Positions 21,986 to 33,499 of a DNA stretch of 64,000 nucleotides are shown here, one piece after another (within the stretch, counting starts at the first letter, position 1; the number at the start of each line of letters is the position of its first letter). The stretch is from Nannobrachium achirus (taxonomy: Eukaryota; Chordata; Actinopteri; Myctophiformes; Myctophidae), in the NCBI GenBank assembly GCA_963921795.1, contig OY997651.1, forward strand, positions 51,790,518-51,854,517. The letters are read 5' to 3'. The translations under genes and the position numbers were made by a program. The notes below the pieces were generated by a model, which was not told the origin of the DNA, did no database searches, and saw only the letters and a list, made by a program, of their open reading frames with translations.

Positions 21986-24605
21986 CATCGCGTGTTTGTC
22001 GAGTTTGCGGCAACAGAAAATGAAACGATCCGCCAATCAGAGTAAACCGTACACACTGGATAACAAGTCAACAAGATCGAATCCAGACAGAGCCTTTGTA
22101 GCCTATACCATAACGTAACCATAATGCATTAACATTAACATGACATGTTACTATCTGAAGTAATGTTACTGCCCTGTCCCTGTGATTTTAATATGCAAAC
22201 TGCTAATAAAGTAATCAATCAAAAGAACGAGAGATTTATCTGGGTGACTTACAGTGCGTGCGTGCGTACAATGTTTCTTTCTGACAACCACCTAAATATT
22301 GTCCAATTAGGTACTGTAGCAGACGCAATTTATATCCGACACAAATTGATTAGAAGTTTTCCCTGCCGGGAACTCAACTAGTGAAAACAGCAGATCTACA
22401 AGCTCACAACGCTCTTCACTTGCTGTGAGCTTGTAGATTGGATATTTTCACGAGGCCTCTTCTTATTCTTTTTATATGTAATTTCTTAAATGTGTTCGCT
22501 TGTTTTAAAACAATATGAATACATAATCATGTATGGATAGGCTATGCGGTCGGGTGAAATGACGCAAGGAGGAGGCATAATATAGGCCTATACACTGGAC
22601 CCATATAGCCTACTGTAGCTTATATAGTCTTGAAATAAAACATAATTTAACAGACAAAACTATAGCCTGCATGTAGGCCTACTGACCACTGTTATTACAA
22701 TCGGGGTTATAGGCTATATTTCTTTATAAAGACAACGGGTATGTCCATGGCGCGCCAGAACGCCACAGCCACAGGCGTGATTTTTGATTGATAGCATGAA
22801 TAGAAAGGGAGATACACTATCACATGTCATACAAAAAATAAATAGAGAGTTCACAGAATGAATACAAATTTGAATAAGAGCAATTGCTTGAGAAATGACC
22901 AGGGTCTGGGAACTGAAGCAGCTATGGGCGATCAACATTATCCTGCACCCGGCTTTACTCTATAGCTTTTTATTGCTGTCAGACTATATTTTGTTTGGTT
23001 TAAATAGGCCTATACTGTTACATTTCATAATGAAATGTTTGGCTATTTATTATGATATGGTTAAACCATGGCGTGATCATTTGCATTTGGTGCGTTGTAT
23101 TATACCAATAAAAACACTATTTCTGTTAGAAGCTGTTGTCATTGATTGTTCTTTAGATTCAGGAAACACCTATTAAGTGTTTTACTAGCTCAGAAATAAA
23201 TCAATTAGTCTATTAAGTGTTTTGTAGCCTTATTCTATAGATATTATTAACCGTAATCTAGCCTACTTGCGTTCTGGAGTCATTCAATGAAATGTCGGGT
23301 TGATGCGCTGCCGTCTCCAATCTCTCCATGTGTCCAAAATAACAGATGTATAAACTGTCGACAGGCCATGACGCAATGCGTTGGTATCTTGCAACTCTGT
23401 TTTTTTGGTGTGGCGCACCGCGCATCGCGCACGATCACGGAGAAAAAGAAAGACTCCACCGTTTGATTCAACAATGGTTTGGTTTAAGCTATAAAAAAAG
23501 GTCTTCTCATTCTTTGGAAATCCCAGCATGACAATGACCGTGTCCCGTTAGTAATCAGGTCTTTATTTGCTGTGCAATTAATGAATGAAACTGATGGAGC
23601 AAAATGGCATGCAACACAAATCATTTATTTGAATAGACTCATCTTATTTACAGAATTGACACAATGAACTGACACTCTATCACTTCTGCTAATTATATAG
23701 GTATTCTAGGACTAGGTATTAGTATTAACTGAATGAGTGGTTGGTTTAATTTTATTTATAATTGAATTGAAGGCAGAAACACGCATTCATTCATTATTTA
23801 ATCGTGCGAAGACAGCCGACCCAAATTTGCGCAAGGAAACCCCACCTGCGGTTTTATTAGAATGCTATAAATAAAGTGCTCATGCTTCTCAAATAGACTA
23901 CACAAATACAATAATTTGAGTTTAGCTATGCAGCAGGGATTATTAATTCCAGGGGTGATGTGCGGGGTGTAACCAAAACCAGTGTCTTTCTTTTCTTTTT
24001 TTTTTTGCAAAGATGCATGCAGCAGCAGCGGACCAGCGGTCCATAAATAATCAAAGCAAGCATGTAACAATGATCAGTCAATCAAATTGGATATTAAAAT
24101 GATGCCCACACAGGCTGTGTATTTTGGAAGGGAGGCAGGTCTGGCGCATCACATACAGCAGGCCATGAGAAACAAAATGAGAAAGGTAAATAGCCAAACA
24201 TTTCCTCGTTGCAATGAACAGCTAAATGGTTTCCAAATAGGGTCACATTAACAGCCACAGCAACTAGACCATAGAATGACAAAAGAACAAGCTGACAAAG
24301 TGTCAAAATCTATCAAAATCAAACGTTATTTTGTATTTATTCCTTGGCTGGCTTCTGCGGAACGTGGAAGAATGGCTGTCGAGTGAGTGTCTGTTGATTC
24401 TGGAGGTGGAGGGGCTTGCTTGATTGCTGGTATCCCGCAGCTGGTCAGTTTTCCAGCAAAGTTCAGGGAAACAACGATCGCGCCGCCGAGATTGGCCGTT
24501 TTGTCAGAGGCGCGAGAGATTTGTTTGGTCCTTTTTCTAAGACATTTCAGGGAAACGGGGACAGCGATTGGCGGCCCAACCTCGACAGAGAAGTCACAGC
24601 AGGAG
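21982..24605. mobile_element. 2.6-kb insertion of unknown type, 6-bp GAGACT flanks
   Basis: The uninterrupted cassettes read CCTGAGACTGGGAG; here GAGACT is on both sides of 2.6 kb of otherwise unmatched sequence. No terminal repeat was clear, and no long frame looks coding. A hairpin with AGCAGATCTACAAGCTCACA arms lies at 22381-22452. GC-rich text at 24360-24600 has overlapping short frames of no clear meaning. Confidence 0.5.
22381..22452. repeat. Hairpin module with AGATCTACAAGCTC arms
   Basis: GTGAAAACAGCAGATCTACA at the left and TGTGAGCTTGTAGATTGG...TATTTTCAC at the right pair over about 30 bp. It stands alone within the 2.6-kb insertion, with no flanking element ends recognised. Confidence 0.8.
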
Positions 24606-25410
24606 ACTGGGAGATCCAGGTTCAAACCCCGGTCGTGTCATACCAAAGATTTTATATAGGCATACAGTCTTTTGCATACATGTTGTGTAGAGGCCAATTT
24701 GTGCTTTTACCTATAACCACCGATTAGTTTAAAACTTTGTATGCACACTTCCCAGAGGCCAAGGAAAAACCTGTGCCCTGCATTTTTCACATCTGCCATT
24801 TATAGCGCCACCAGAAGGCCAACTTACAGTATGTAAAACACATTCTTCGATATTACTCCTTCAGATTTTATCCGAAAATCACACAAATCAGTACACAGTA
24901 TCTCTACAGTGATGTAATCATGACGGATTTGTCAGATATCATATTCTATCTAATTGGCTAACATTGAATTCCAAGGTTTGCAGGATTGCTCCTTTTTGAA
25001 CAAAATGTCTCAAACGCAGCCTGCTATGTGTGTGAGATTTTGCACACACATTCCCACTAGGCCAAGGAACAGATGCCACCCTTCTCACATTGGCCTGTTA
25101 TAGCGCCACCAGCGGGTCAATTTTTGCAAAACACATTTTTGGAACAAAATGCTTCAAATCCCGCATGCAGCGTCCGATTGCCGTGAAAGGCCCAAGAACA
25201 CGTGGCACCCTTTTCACTTTGGCCTATTATAGAGTCACCGCTAGGCCAAAAAAAACCTACCTGACCTGCCGGAGTCCTGTTCGGAAGAACACTGCTTCCA
25301 GTTTTTCTTTGATTTGTTCTTTGCTTTCCCTTGATGCTTTTTTGCTTTCCTGCTTTTTCTGCCTTGGCCACTTTATCGCTGCTTGCAGCTATATTTACTA
25401 TTATTATTAT

Positions 25411-28175
25411 TATTCTTCCGCCACTTTTGCTCTAGCGGCTAGACCGTGCAGTCGCTTTTTACGAAACTCGGCAGTATGGCAGAGGACTATGCCAAACGGC
25501 TAAAACGCGAAGCTCGCAACAATCGGCCAAAGGGTGGCGCTGTAGGAAGCCTTCGAAAGTGCAAACTTTGAACTGGTGTAGCTCATGCCCTGTTTCAGGT
25601 ACAGCAATGAAACCTGTATACACTTATGCGTCTCCTCATGCCGAACAACTTTTACGCTCTGACTTTTGACCTCTGACCTTTACCTCTCCCACAATTTTGA
25701 ATTATATGAAAAACAGTCAAAATCTATCTCCTCCTGGGATTTTCGCGTAACGTGCACGAAACTTTTTTTACATGAACTTTGGACCAACACGGTCATCGCA
25801 CAGCGGCCGGATTTTCTTTAAAGCGAAACATTATTTTTTAATAATTCACTCAATGTTGCAGTTTTATGCAAATTATTCTTCTGCCTCTAAATCATACATG
25901 CAAAGTGACACGTTCATGGCATTTGGCAAATATGTAGAGGGTTAGTCCAAATATCACTGAAAGCAATCTTACTCCAATTGGCCAAAGGTGGGCGCTATAC
26001 GAAGCGTTTGAAAACTCAAACTTTAAAGGGGCATAAGTCAGGCCTTGTTTCGTTTGAAGACATGCAACTTGCTTACACGCGTGCCTTGACTCAAGCAGAA
26101 GACATCTGTGTCTTTGTTAAGTAAGCTCCGCCCTTCGATTTTCCGACATTTTCAGCAGTTTGTAAAACACTTAAACCCGCTTTTATTCCGGAACTTTCGC
26201 GTCACGTGCACAGAACCTTTTTTACATGAACTTTGGACCAATATCTAAAGATCTGTCAGATCGTTTTTTTTATTTTTATTGAAACATGCTTTTTTAATAA
26301 TTCAATCAACATTGCAAGTCTTATGCAAATTATTCTTCTGCCTCTAAAACATACATGCAAAGTAAAATTTCATGATGAACTACTATAGAGGGTTAGTCCA
26401 AATATCACTGAAACCAATCTTACCCCAATTGGCCAAAGGGGGGCGCTATATCATTTTGAAAGAAGGCGTCAAGTACATTACATGAAACTTTTTCTTTTTT
26501 CTTTTCTTTTTTTTTTAAATGACAGGTCCATTATGTGTGACTGCCGTAGTGTAGTGTTCAGTGCCTGTGCCTGATATTCGGATGGTTGTGAGTTCGAACC
26601 CCACGTTGGCTAGAGTTGATGTTAACATCCTGGATGCCCATGGCATGTGCGTATGTCAAACTCTTTAATGTTGACACGTCTGATCTAACTCCAGATCACG
26701 TTCATGTTTAAAATGAGCCCTTCTCTACCGGCCGTTTTGAGTAAAAGAAAATATGATCACTCGAAAATGTCAGAAATACTCAGATTACATTTACTCAGAT
26801 TGATTTCACCCCAAGCCTCCAAAATATAAAAAAGAAATCAATAAAATCAAGGCACTCAGCCTACATAGAACTTTTTTTTTAAACAAACATGGTTAACAGA
26901 TCCTGTGGCTGCCTAGTGTAGTGGTCAGGGCACATGCCTTACATGCAGAAGCTCGTTGGATCGAATCCCACCTGGGGCTTGTATAAGCATAAAACCATGA
27001 CATAAATCCTGAAACCTGAAACAAGCATTATAATACAAACTGTCATGTCTACACCTATGTTGTGATTTCCAAGGATTGCAACGATATCATGTACCAGCTC
27101 AGTGGCCTAGTGGTTTGAGTGTCTGCCCTGAGACTGGGAGATCCAGGTTCAAACCCCGGTCGCGTCATACCAAAGATTCTAAAAAATGTTACCCAGTGCC
27201 TCCCTGCTTGAAACTCAGAATCAGGGGTTGGAATGGGGGAAACTACCTGTGACATGCTAGCGTCATGTCCAGGGGGTGTACTTGTACATCAAGTTGCCTT
27301 ACGCTACAGAAACAGGAGATAGGCTCCTACCCTATGAGTTTCATAGCCGTGCCGATTCATATGATCTTCATAGCTCAGCAAGGCTTACTATGTACAGTAA
27401 ATAATCAAACTGTCCGTTCAGTTTTTTATGTCTGTTGCATATAGGCCTACAGTCTTTTGCATACATGTTGTGTAGAGGCCAATTTGTGCTTTTACCTATA
27501 ACCACCGATTAGTTTAACACTTTGTATGCACACTTCCCAGAGGCCAAGGAAAAACCTGTGCCCTGCATTTTTCACATCTGCCATTTATAGCGCCACCAGA
27601 AGGCCAACTTACAGTATGTAAAACACATTCTTCGATATTACTCCTTCAGATTTTATCCGAAAATCACACAAATCAGTACACAGTATCTCTACAGTGATGT
27701 AATCATGACGGATTTGTCAGATATCATATTCTATCTAATTGGCTAACATTGAATTCCAAGGTTTGCAGGATTGCTCCTTTTTGAACAAAATGTCTCAAAC
27801 GCAGCCTGCTATGTGTGTGAGATTTTGCACACACATTCCCACTAGGCCAAGGAACAGATGCCACCCTTCTCACATTGGCCTGTTATAGCGCCACCAGCGG
27901 GTACATTTTTGCAAAACACATTTTTGGAACAAAATGCTTCAAATCCCGCATGCAGCGTCCGATTGCCGTGAAAGGCCCAAGAACACGTGGCACCCTTTTC
28001 ACTTTGGCCTATTATAGAGTCACCGCTAGGCCAAAAAAAACCTACCTGACCTGCCGGAGTCCTGTTCGGAAGAACACTGCTTCTAGTTTTTCTTTGATAT
28101 TCTTCTTTGCTTTCCCTTGATGCCTTTTTGCTTTCCTGCTTTTTATGCCTTGGACACTTTATCGCTGCTTGCAGC
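25411..28175 (+). repeat. Array unit 4 of the nested large repeat
   Basis: This is the shortest unit, with no internal core duplication. The core starts at 25414, one tRNA-like cassette lies at 26533-27260, and the 3' segment runs to GCTGCTTGCAGCTATATTTT at about 28175, where the outer element resumes. Confidence 0.75.
26533..27260 (+). repeat. tRNA-like cassette, copy 3
   Basis: The three tRNA-like parts seen at 20226 recur in the same order near 26535, 26905 and 27095, with the same spacing and a complete SINE-like body after the third. Confidence 0.6.
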
Positions 28176-28330
28176 TATATTTTTAGTTAGTTTTGTAAAC
28201 ACAATACCGTTTCATTTAGTTTTAGTTTTTTTTAAAAAGCTTAGTTTTTATTTTTATTTCAGTTAACTAAAATGTTTTTCCATTCTAGTGTTCGTTTTTT
28301 AGTTAGTTTTCGTTTACTATAATAACCTTG

Positions 28331-28520
28331 ACCCAGAGTTAGTGTCGAAGAGTCCTTGAGCATAGACTCTGAACCCCTAGTTGCTCCCGGTGAGCAGGTT
28401 GGTGCCTTGCATGGTTTCCTCCGCCATCGGTGTATGAATGTGTGTGTGAAATGCACAATCTCTGTAAAGCGCTTAGATAAAAAAGGCGCTATATGAATGC
28501 ACCATTTACAATTCGACAAC
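28331..28520 (+). mobile_element. SINE, 3' half (continues 9286-9388)
   Basis: ACCCAGAGTTAGTGTCGAAG begins the resumed SINE. TTGCTCCCGGTGAGCAGGTT and the tail CTGTAAAGCGCTTAGAT...ATGAATGCACCATTTAC follow. Confidence 0.88.
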
Positions 28521-28878
28521 AACAATCTGCTTCCACCCAAATATAGAACGCACATGGGGAAATTCTCATTCTACAGCTCCGCCACCAAAATGTGGAATCT
28601 CCTGACACCATCCATTAACCCATTTAGACCTGCTGCTACCTATACGTTGTTTTACCTCTAAGGCCGGGAGCGACGTCTGTGTCACATTAGTATTTGCTAT
28701 ACATATAGCAACAACATTTATTTTACATTTTTTTAATGCAAATTTTAAGGTTTTCAGAAACCTTAGGTCAGGTTTTAGGAGGCGTTTTTAGAATAAGATG
28801 TAATTCACTGGTTTCCTTCAAAACTGGCCTGTAAGAAAAAGCCTATCAGGAGACCACATGGGGAGATAAATGCATTTT
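28521..28878. other. Repeat-like intergenic stretch, no gene seen
   Basis: ATTAACCCATTTAGACCTGC at 28613 resembles the terminus of the element at 53238. GTATTTGCTATACATATAGC and GGTTTTCAGAAACC are small inverted repeats. No reading frame of interest. Confidence 0.5.
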
Positions 28879-29396
28879 CCCAGGGACGTGCTGGCCATTG
28901 GGAAAAGCGGGACAACTCCCGAACGGCCGGTTCATTCCCGTCCGGTCCAGGCCGGCCATTAGGAAAAATGTTAAAATAAAATGTCACCCTCCGTTCCATT
29001 TTGGGGGCTGTGCGGCCAACAAAGTAAATCGTCACTGTCGGGCAGAAACCTCGTATCTCCAAGTTTCAAATGTATACATTTTTTCGCGAAGCAAAGCCCT
29101 GCTTCATCATACAAGGCCGTTGCACAAAACCAGATCGGCTGTTTTCACTAGTTTAAATCATTTTTAAAATGATAAATACAAAACAAACGGTTTCGGACAT
29201 ACAAGGTTTCCACCCGACAGCGACGAAATATAACTCATGTACAGTAATTGGCCCACTGGCTTGTCACTTGTCATGATCTGAAATGGCAAATCTTTGAGTA
29301 GCAGCAGCGCTATAGAGAGAGATCTCTCTCTATAGCACGCAATGAGGGCCTCTCCAACTCTTTTTCTCGGGCTGAATCAGGGGCCCAGCACGTCCC
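28879..29396. mobile_element. CAGGGACGTGCTGG-ended element carrying a nested TCGTC element
   Basis: CAGGGACGTGCTGGCC at the left and GGCCCAGCACGTCCCTG at the right are inverted. A second element (29029-29226: TCGTCACTGTCGGGCAGAAA to CACCCGACAGCGACGA) is nested inside. Its central hairpin is mostly deleted, leaving AGATCGGCTGTTTTCAC. Confidence 0.8.
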
Positions 29397-29828
29397 TGCA
29401 TTTTCCCTTAGAAAGGAGGTGTTCATTCATTTCCTTTTTCTCCTTTGTACATAACGTTTTGTATTTGTTGGTGACATTTGTATTACTGTGTCATTTTCAA
29501 GTTGATGAATTGAATACATAGGACCGACCACAATGGAAACAAATCCACAGGACCTATAGTCTTAATGTCTGACTGTACCATGTGCTGTTTTCATTTCTGA
29601 ATTCAATCAATGAATTAAAAAAAGAATAAATTCAAAGTCATGTTTGTACATTCAAAGACCCAGCTGTGTGTCCACTGGACCTATTTCTTTATTCTTGCTT
29701 TAGCTGAATTTTTTAAATCCCTTTGATGCTATTGACATCCACACTGTTCTGAAATTGTTTTTCAATGTTTTATGTTTTTATTTTTTTATTGTTCTGCTTT
29801 ATTGTATTCATGTGTATTTTTTTCTGTT

Positions 29829-30035
29829 AAAGGGGAAGACCACCCATTTTCAATATTGAACTATGTCATTAATATAACTTAGAGGAGTTGTGTGGAAATA
29901 GAAAAAAAGTCCCCCCCCCCCCCCCCCCCCTTCTGTGTTGCCTAGAACTGGAGGATTGATTTTGGGGTTTGTATTGTAAAGTACAACTTGATGACATCAC
30001 ACCATTGTATTTGAAAATGGGTGGTCTTCCCCTTT
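29829..30035. mobile_element. Inverted-repeat element with C20 tract
   Basis: AAGGGGAAGACCACCCATTT and its complement (AAATGGGTGGTCTTCCCCTT) bound about 207 bp. A run of about 20 C lies at 29911-29931. Confidence 0.85.
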
Positions 30036-30055
30036 GAGCACTTGTGCTTCATTTT

Positions 30056-30138
30056 CTGCTCTGTAAAGCACTTTGAGCTGCATTTCATGTCATGAAAGGT
30101 GCTATACAAATAAAGTTGTATTATTATTATTATCACTG
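30056..30138 (+). mobile_element. LINE-type 3' tail
   Basis: CTGTAAAGCACTTTGAGCTG...GGTGCTATACAAATAAAG followed by ATT repeats is the usual 3' end of fish L2/CR1-like elements and the SINEs that share it. Confidence 0.65.
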
Positions 30139-30583
30139 TTCACCAAACCCTTTCTTCCCAGCTGAGAACGGGGCACAGGCACGCGCTGAGAAACGCTTCC
30201 AAGAAAAAATGATAATAGGGCCTACATATTTCAGCTCTAGGAAAGCAGATACAATAAAAAGCAATGCGTGAACGTGGGAGCACAAACACACACAACTGGA
30301 GTTTTCCAAAAATGCGGTGCTCCTGTTGTTAAAAACGATATATATATCAGCTGTGGTCTGGAAAGAAAATCGCACCTGTTATCAGACACGACACATGTGC
30401 ATACCGGTATCTCCTTGTATGGGCTGTTCTGTCCTTGACGTTAGTTATCTCTGTTTGTTGGGAACATGTTCATCCTGGTTGATGTTAAGTATTGCAAATA
30501 CTGTAACAGGCTGGTGTAGCACAGTGGCAGAGCAAGCTTCAGGGTCCAGCACTCACAGCAGTGTAGGAGAACAGAATTTATAG

Positions 30584-30994
30584 CAGTGGTTCTCAACCTT
30601 TTCAGGCCACAACCCCCAAAATAATCATATTTTAACCCTGACGAGCACTAAGAGTTGAGGAATTACCGTACATTTTGTATGGTTCTATTGTGAAAATAGC
30701 AGATTTACATGCTCACAACACCTTGCGTCGCGAAGCGTTGTGAGCATGTAGATCGACTATTTTCACAATTTCTGCCTCTAATATTTGACAATTTGACCAA
30801 TGTTTAATTTGTCATTTTAGAGGTATTAAAATGTCTTAAAATTGTCACTTTAGAAATGTGCACCTCTATAGGCTACACTTCATAATGGTTTGTTTACTGT
30901 TGAGTGAGAAAACAATGTTGCACATTAAGTTAATCATCCGGGGAAATAATTCAAGGACCCATGGGGGTCCCGACCCACAGGTTGAGAACCACTG
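30584..30994. mobile_element. hAT-type element with central hairpin
   Basis: CAGTGGTTCTCAACCTTTTC and AGGTTGAGAACCACTG are inverted ends. The flanks ATTTATAG and CTTTATAG match at 7 of 8 bases. A hairpin at 30690-30766 has arms GTGAAAATAGCAGATTTACA and the complement ending GACTATTTTCAC. CAGTGGTTCTCAACC is a well-known hAT terminus in vertebrates. Confidence 0.88.
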
Positions 30995-31374
30995 CTTTAT
31001 AGGACTGAGATGAAGCTGAGCTTGATATGCTGGAGGAGAGAGTTGGTACTTCTACACACATGCCATTCAGAGCGCTACATGCAACTCTAGATTTATTTTT
31101 AAATATGTTGAATAATTGCAACAACCAACCATTGACAGCCCATACATCCAAACGGAAAAGTGCTACATGATTGTATTAAACAACTATTTAACTCTCCAAC
31201 ATTGCAGCTGTACGGAGAGCTTAAATGATCCTCTTTCTATCTGCAAAATATTATTTTTTCTTTCTTTCTTTTTCTTTCTTTTTTTTACATAAAGATCCAC
31301 CACATTTTCACTCTCAAATATCTAGATTCTAGTTAAATTAATAGTTTAATGTAATAATAAGGTTTATAAATACT

Positions 31375-31650
31375 GAAGTTCGGTGGCTAAATATGTCTTT
31401 TTAGACCCAATAAGCCCGCAATGTCTTTGTTACTATTTACACCAGCCCCCATAAGTCACATCTGCCCATGAAAGATTGCACTGCATCTTGGGAATGGGCC
31501 TATTGTGTATACAAATACATATTTAGCCACTTGCATGCATGCCCCTAACCTGGGGGCATGCATGCAAATCAAAATGGTTAAAATCACTAAAACCATAGAA
31601 AGAAGTAAATTAAAACATTGTAACGCTCATCTTTTCTTTTGATGTCTCCA
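31375..31650. repeat. Fragment related to the foldback at 58054-58525
   Basis: GTGGCTAAATATGTCTTTTT and ACATATTTAGCCACTTGCAT form arms. CCCATAAGTCACATC and GCATGCATGCCCC match, inverted, the element at 58054. Confidence 0.65.
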
Positions 31651-31700
31651 GGAAGTCCGCCTTTAGAGCTGATCACGAAACTGGAAAAACACGAAGGAGC

Positions 31701-32307
31701 TTAAAGTGTTAGTTCACCTATTTTTGACGTAAAGCTGTGTGAAATACTTGCCATTAATACAGTGGTTAAAAATGTATTAATTGATTACCAGAGTCCCGTG
31801 GTCAGAGTTCTGGTCAGTTTCTAATGAATATTAAGTAGTTCCAATGGGGTGGGGGCCATTTGGTGTGGCCCAATCATTGAAAATAGAGTAAACCACAAAA
31901 CTAGTGTCATTTGTATTGTTGGCCTATTTCTACCATCGAGCGAGGTTTCGTTCTGATCAGCTGACTGCAAAGCACCTTATTTTGGGGAAATATGTCGCAG
32001 CGGCGTAGTGATACTGGCCACAAAAAATAGTACCATGTGACAGAGGGGTCAAAGTTGAACGAAAGTTGGTCTATTTGGTAGAAATAGGTCAACAATACAA
32101 ATGTCACTAGTTTTGTGGATTCATCTATTTTTAATGATTGGGCCATGAGCCCCTGCCAAATTACCGGAACTACTTTATATTCATCTAAAACTGACCAGAA
32201 CTCTGACCACGGGACTCTGGTAATGAATTAATACATTTGTAACCACTATTTTAACGGCAAGTATTTCATACACCTTTATGTCACAAATAGGTGAACTAAC
32301 ACTTTAA
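31701..32307. mobile_element. 607-bp TTAA-bounded foldback element
   Basis: TTAAAGTGTTAGTTCACCTA pairs with TAGGTGAACTAACACTTTAA. The arms continue for about 240 bp, for example AGAGTCCCGTGGTCAGAGTT with AACTCTGACCACGGGACTCT. TTAA at both ends would suit piggyBac-style insertion. Confidence 0.88.
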
Positions 32308-32414
32308 TTTGATGAGATACTGTATTATTGTGATAAAACCGGAAGTGCAGTCCGTTACTTTCTATGTCTGAAATGCAAATTTCATTGTCATTTTCATTTT
32401 ACCACGTGTAACAA

Positions 32415-32605
32415 CGTACCCTCTCCAGACCATGAATGCAGTTTTTACTATTGTGAAAGAAATGCAAAATTCCTTCTTTCCATACCATACCTGAAGTCAG
32501 CGCGACACGTGGTGAGGTTGGAGGTCTGCTATTTTCAATATTTTCACCAAAAGGCCCATTTAGAAATGTCAGCCCCTGCCTCTCTAGCATTATCTGCACG
32601 TCTCT
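32415..32605. mobile_element. CAGGGACGTGCAG-family copy, partial
   Basis: It runs from CCCTCTCCAGACCATGAATG to TCTGCACGTCTCTGG. Only the right arm of the family hairpin remains (GGAGGTCTGCTATTTTCAAT). Confidence 0.65.
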
Positions 32606-33128
32606 GGCATGGTGCCTCTGTTACAGACAGTTTGCAGGTTCAAGTCCCATGCCATCGAGCTACAGGATTACCTCCCCCTGTTTCCTGAGAGGGAAACATG
32701 GGGGGTTATGTCTAAAAACCCCTGGCCAGCTGAAACTTCACCAAAACAAACAACTAGACATTTCCCCACCAACAGAAAATCCTATAAGTAACATATCTGC
32801 CATGTTTTTGTCATAATATGCTCTTTCATCTAGAGCAGGGGTAGGCAACCTTAGCCACCCTGATGGTGATCACTGGCACACTAGCAGATGTATGAGGGAG
32901 TTTTATTTTATTTTAAGATCAAATATTGTCTTAAACTTAAGTCAATTAAATTAAGTCACCTAATTTGCAGCAAATGTCATCCTGCACATAATACTACATT
33001 CATTAAAACTCTGAACGTTGATTGGGGAGGGAGGGAGTCAGAGAGATAGGTGGGTTATTGCTTGCTTGAGTCTAATGATCGTTATAACAATGTCCTGACA
33101 ATCAAAATATGTCAGAACGTACTGCTCA
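32606..33128. other. Repeat remnants, no gene seen
   Basis: GCAGGTTCAAGTCCC at 32634 is B-box-like and belongs to a SINE-like fragment. CAGGGGTAGGCAACC at 32836 resembles a hAT terminus, but no matching right end was found. Confidence 0.45.
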
Positions 33129-33318
33129 ATGCTGGTCAAAGACGGACGGCTTGATGGCTCTGTCCCTGGCCCTAAGGTCAACAACTCTCTGCTCCGCCTT
33201 GACCTGGACCGCCAGCCCAGTAAAGAGACAGTGAAAAGCTTCCTTGAGACAGCGCGCTCTGCCAGCAGAGATCCAGAACAGCTGCAAGAGACTTCATCCT
33301 GTCGTGAGACAGGTTAGT
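33129..33318 (+). other. Possible isolated exon
   Basis: A frame of about 60 codons reads DGSVPGPKVNNSLLRLDLDR and then a Lys/Glu/Ser-rich helix-like stretch. It ends at ACAG followed by GTTAGT, a good donor. Codon third positions favour G/C, unlike the flanks. There is no convincing acceptor or partner exon, so it may be a stray exon, a pseudogene fragment or chance. Confidence 0.25.
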
Positions 33319-33393
33319 TTGACCCTACTGATGATGTGTTGTTGCAATAGTAATCCCGCTCAGTACAAGAGGGTTCAGACATTTGGTCTGTCT

Positions 33394-33395
<2 letters not shown>

Positions 33396-33467
<72 letters not shown>
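33396..33467. repeat. (CT)n microsatellite
   Basis: About 70 bp of pure CT. The long GA/CT reading frames across it are repeat artefacts. Confidence 0.97.
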
Positions 33468-33468
<1 letters not shown>

Positions 33469-33499
33469 CATTGGAAACCAAACATCTACCGCTCTTCCA

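Larger units (their letters stand above)
18656..25410 (+). repeat. Array unit 3 of the nested large repeat
   Basis: The core starts at 18659 with the same internal duplication as unit 2 (period 450; 18718 and 19168). Two tRNA-like cassettes follow (20226-20945 and 21243-21985), the second broken by a 2.6-kb insertion (21982-24605). The 3' segment (24730-25400) ends GCTTGCAGCTATATTT. Confidence 0.75.
9389..28330. mobile_element. Composite 18.9-kb insertion with hAT-like ends
   Basis: The left end CAAGGTTATAATAG is mirrored by CTATAATAACCTTG at the right, one mismatch apart. The 8-bp flanks ACGCAGAG and ACCCAGAG match at 7 of 8, and they split one SINE. The outer parts (9389-9750 and about 28178-28330) are a noncoding TTTAGTTTTTATT-rich element. 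Everything between them is a nested array of a second, ATT-flanked repeat in four units. No transposase frame was found inside. Confidence 0.8.

Noticed and set aside
25090..25503. 137-codon frame in array unit 3
   Set aside because: Crosses the ATT junction between units and is not kept in the other units.
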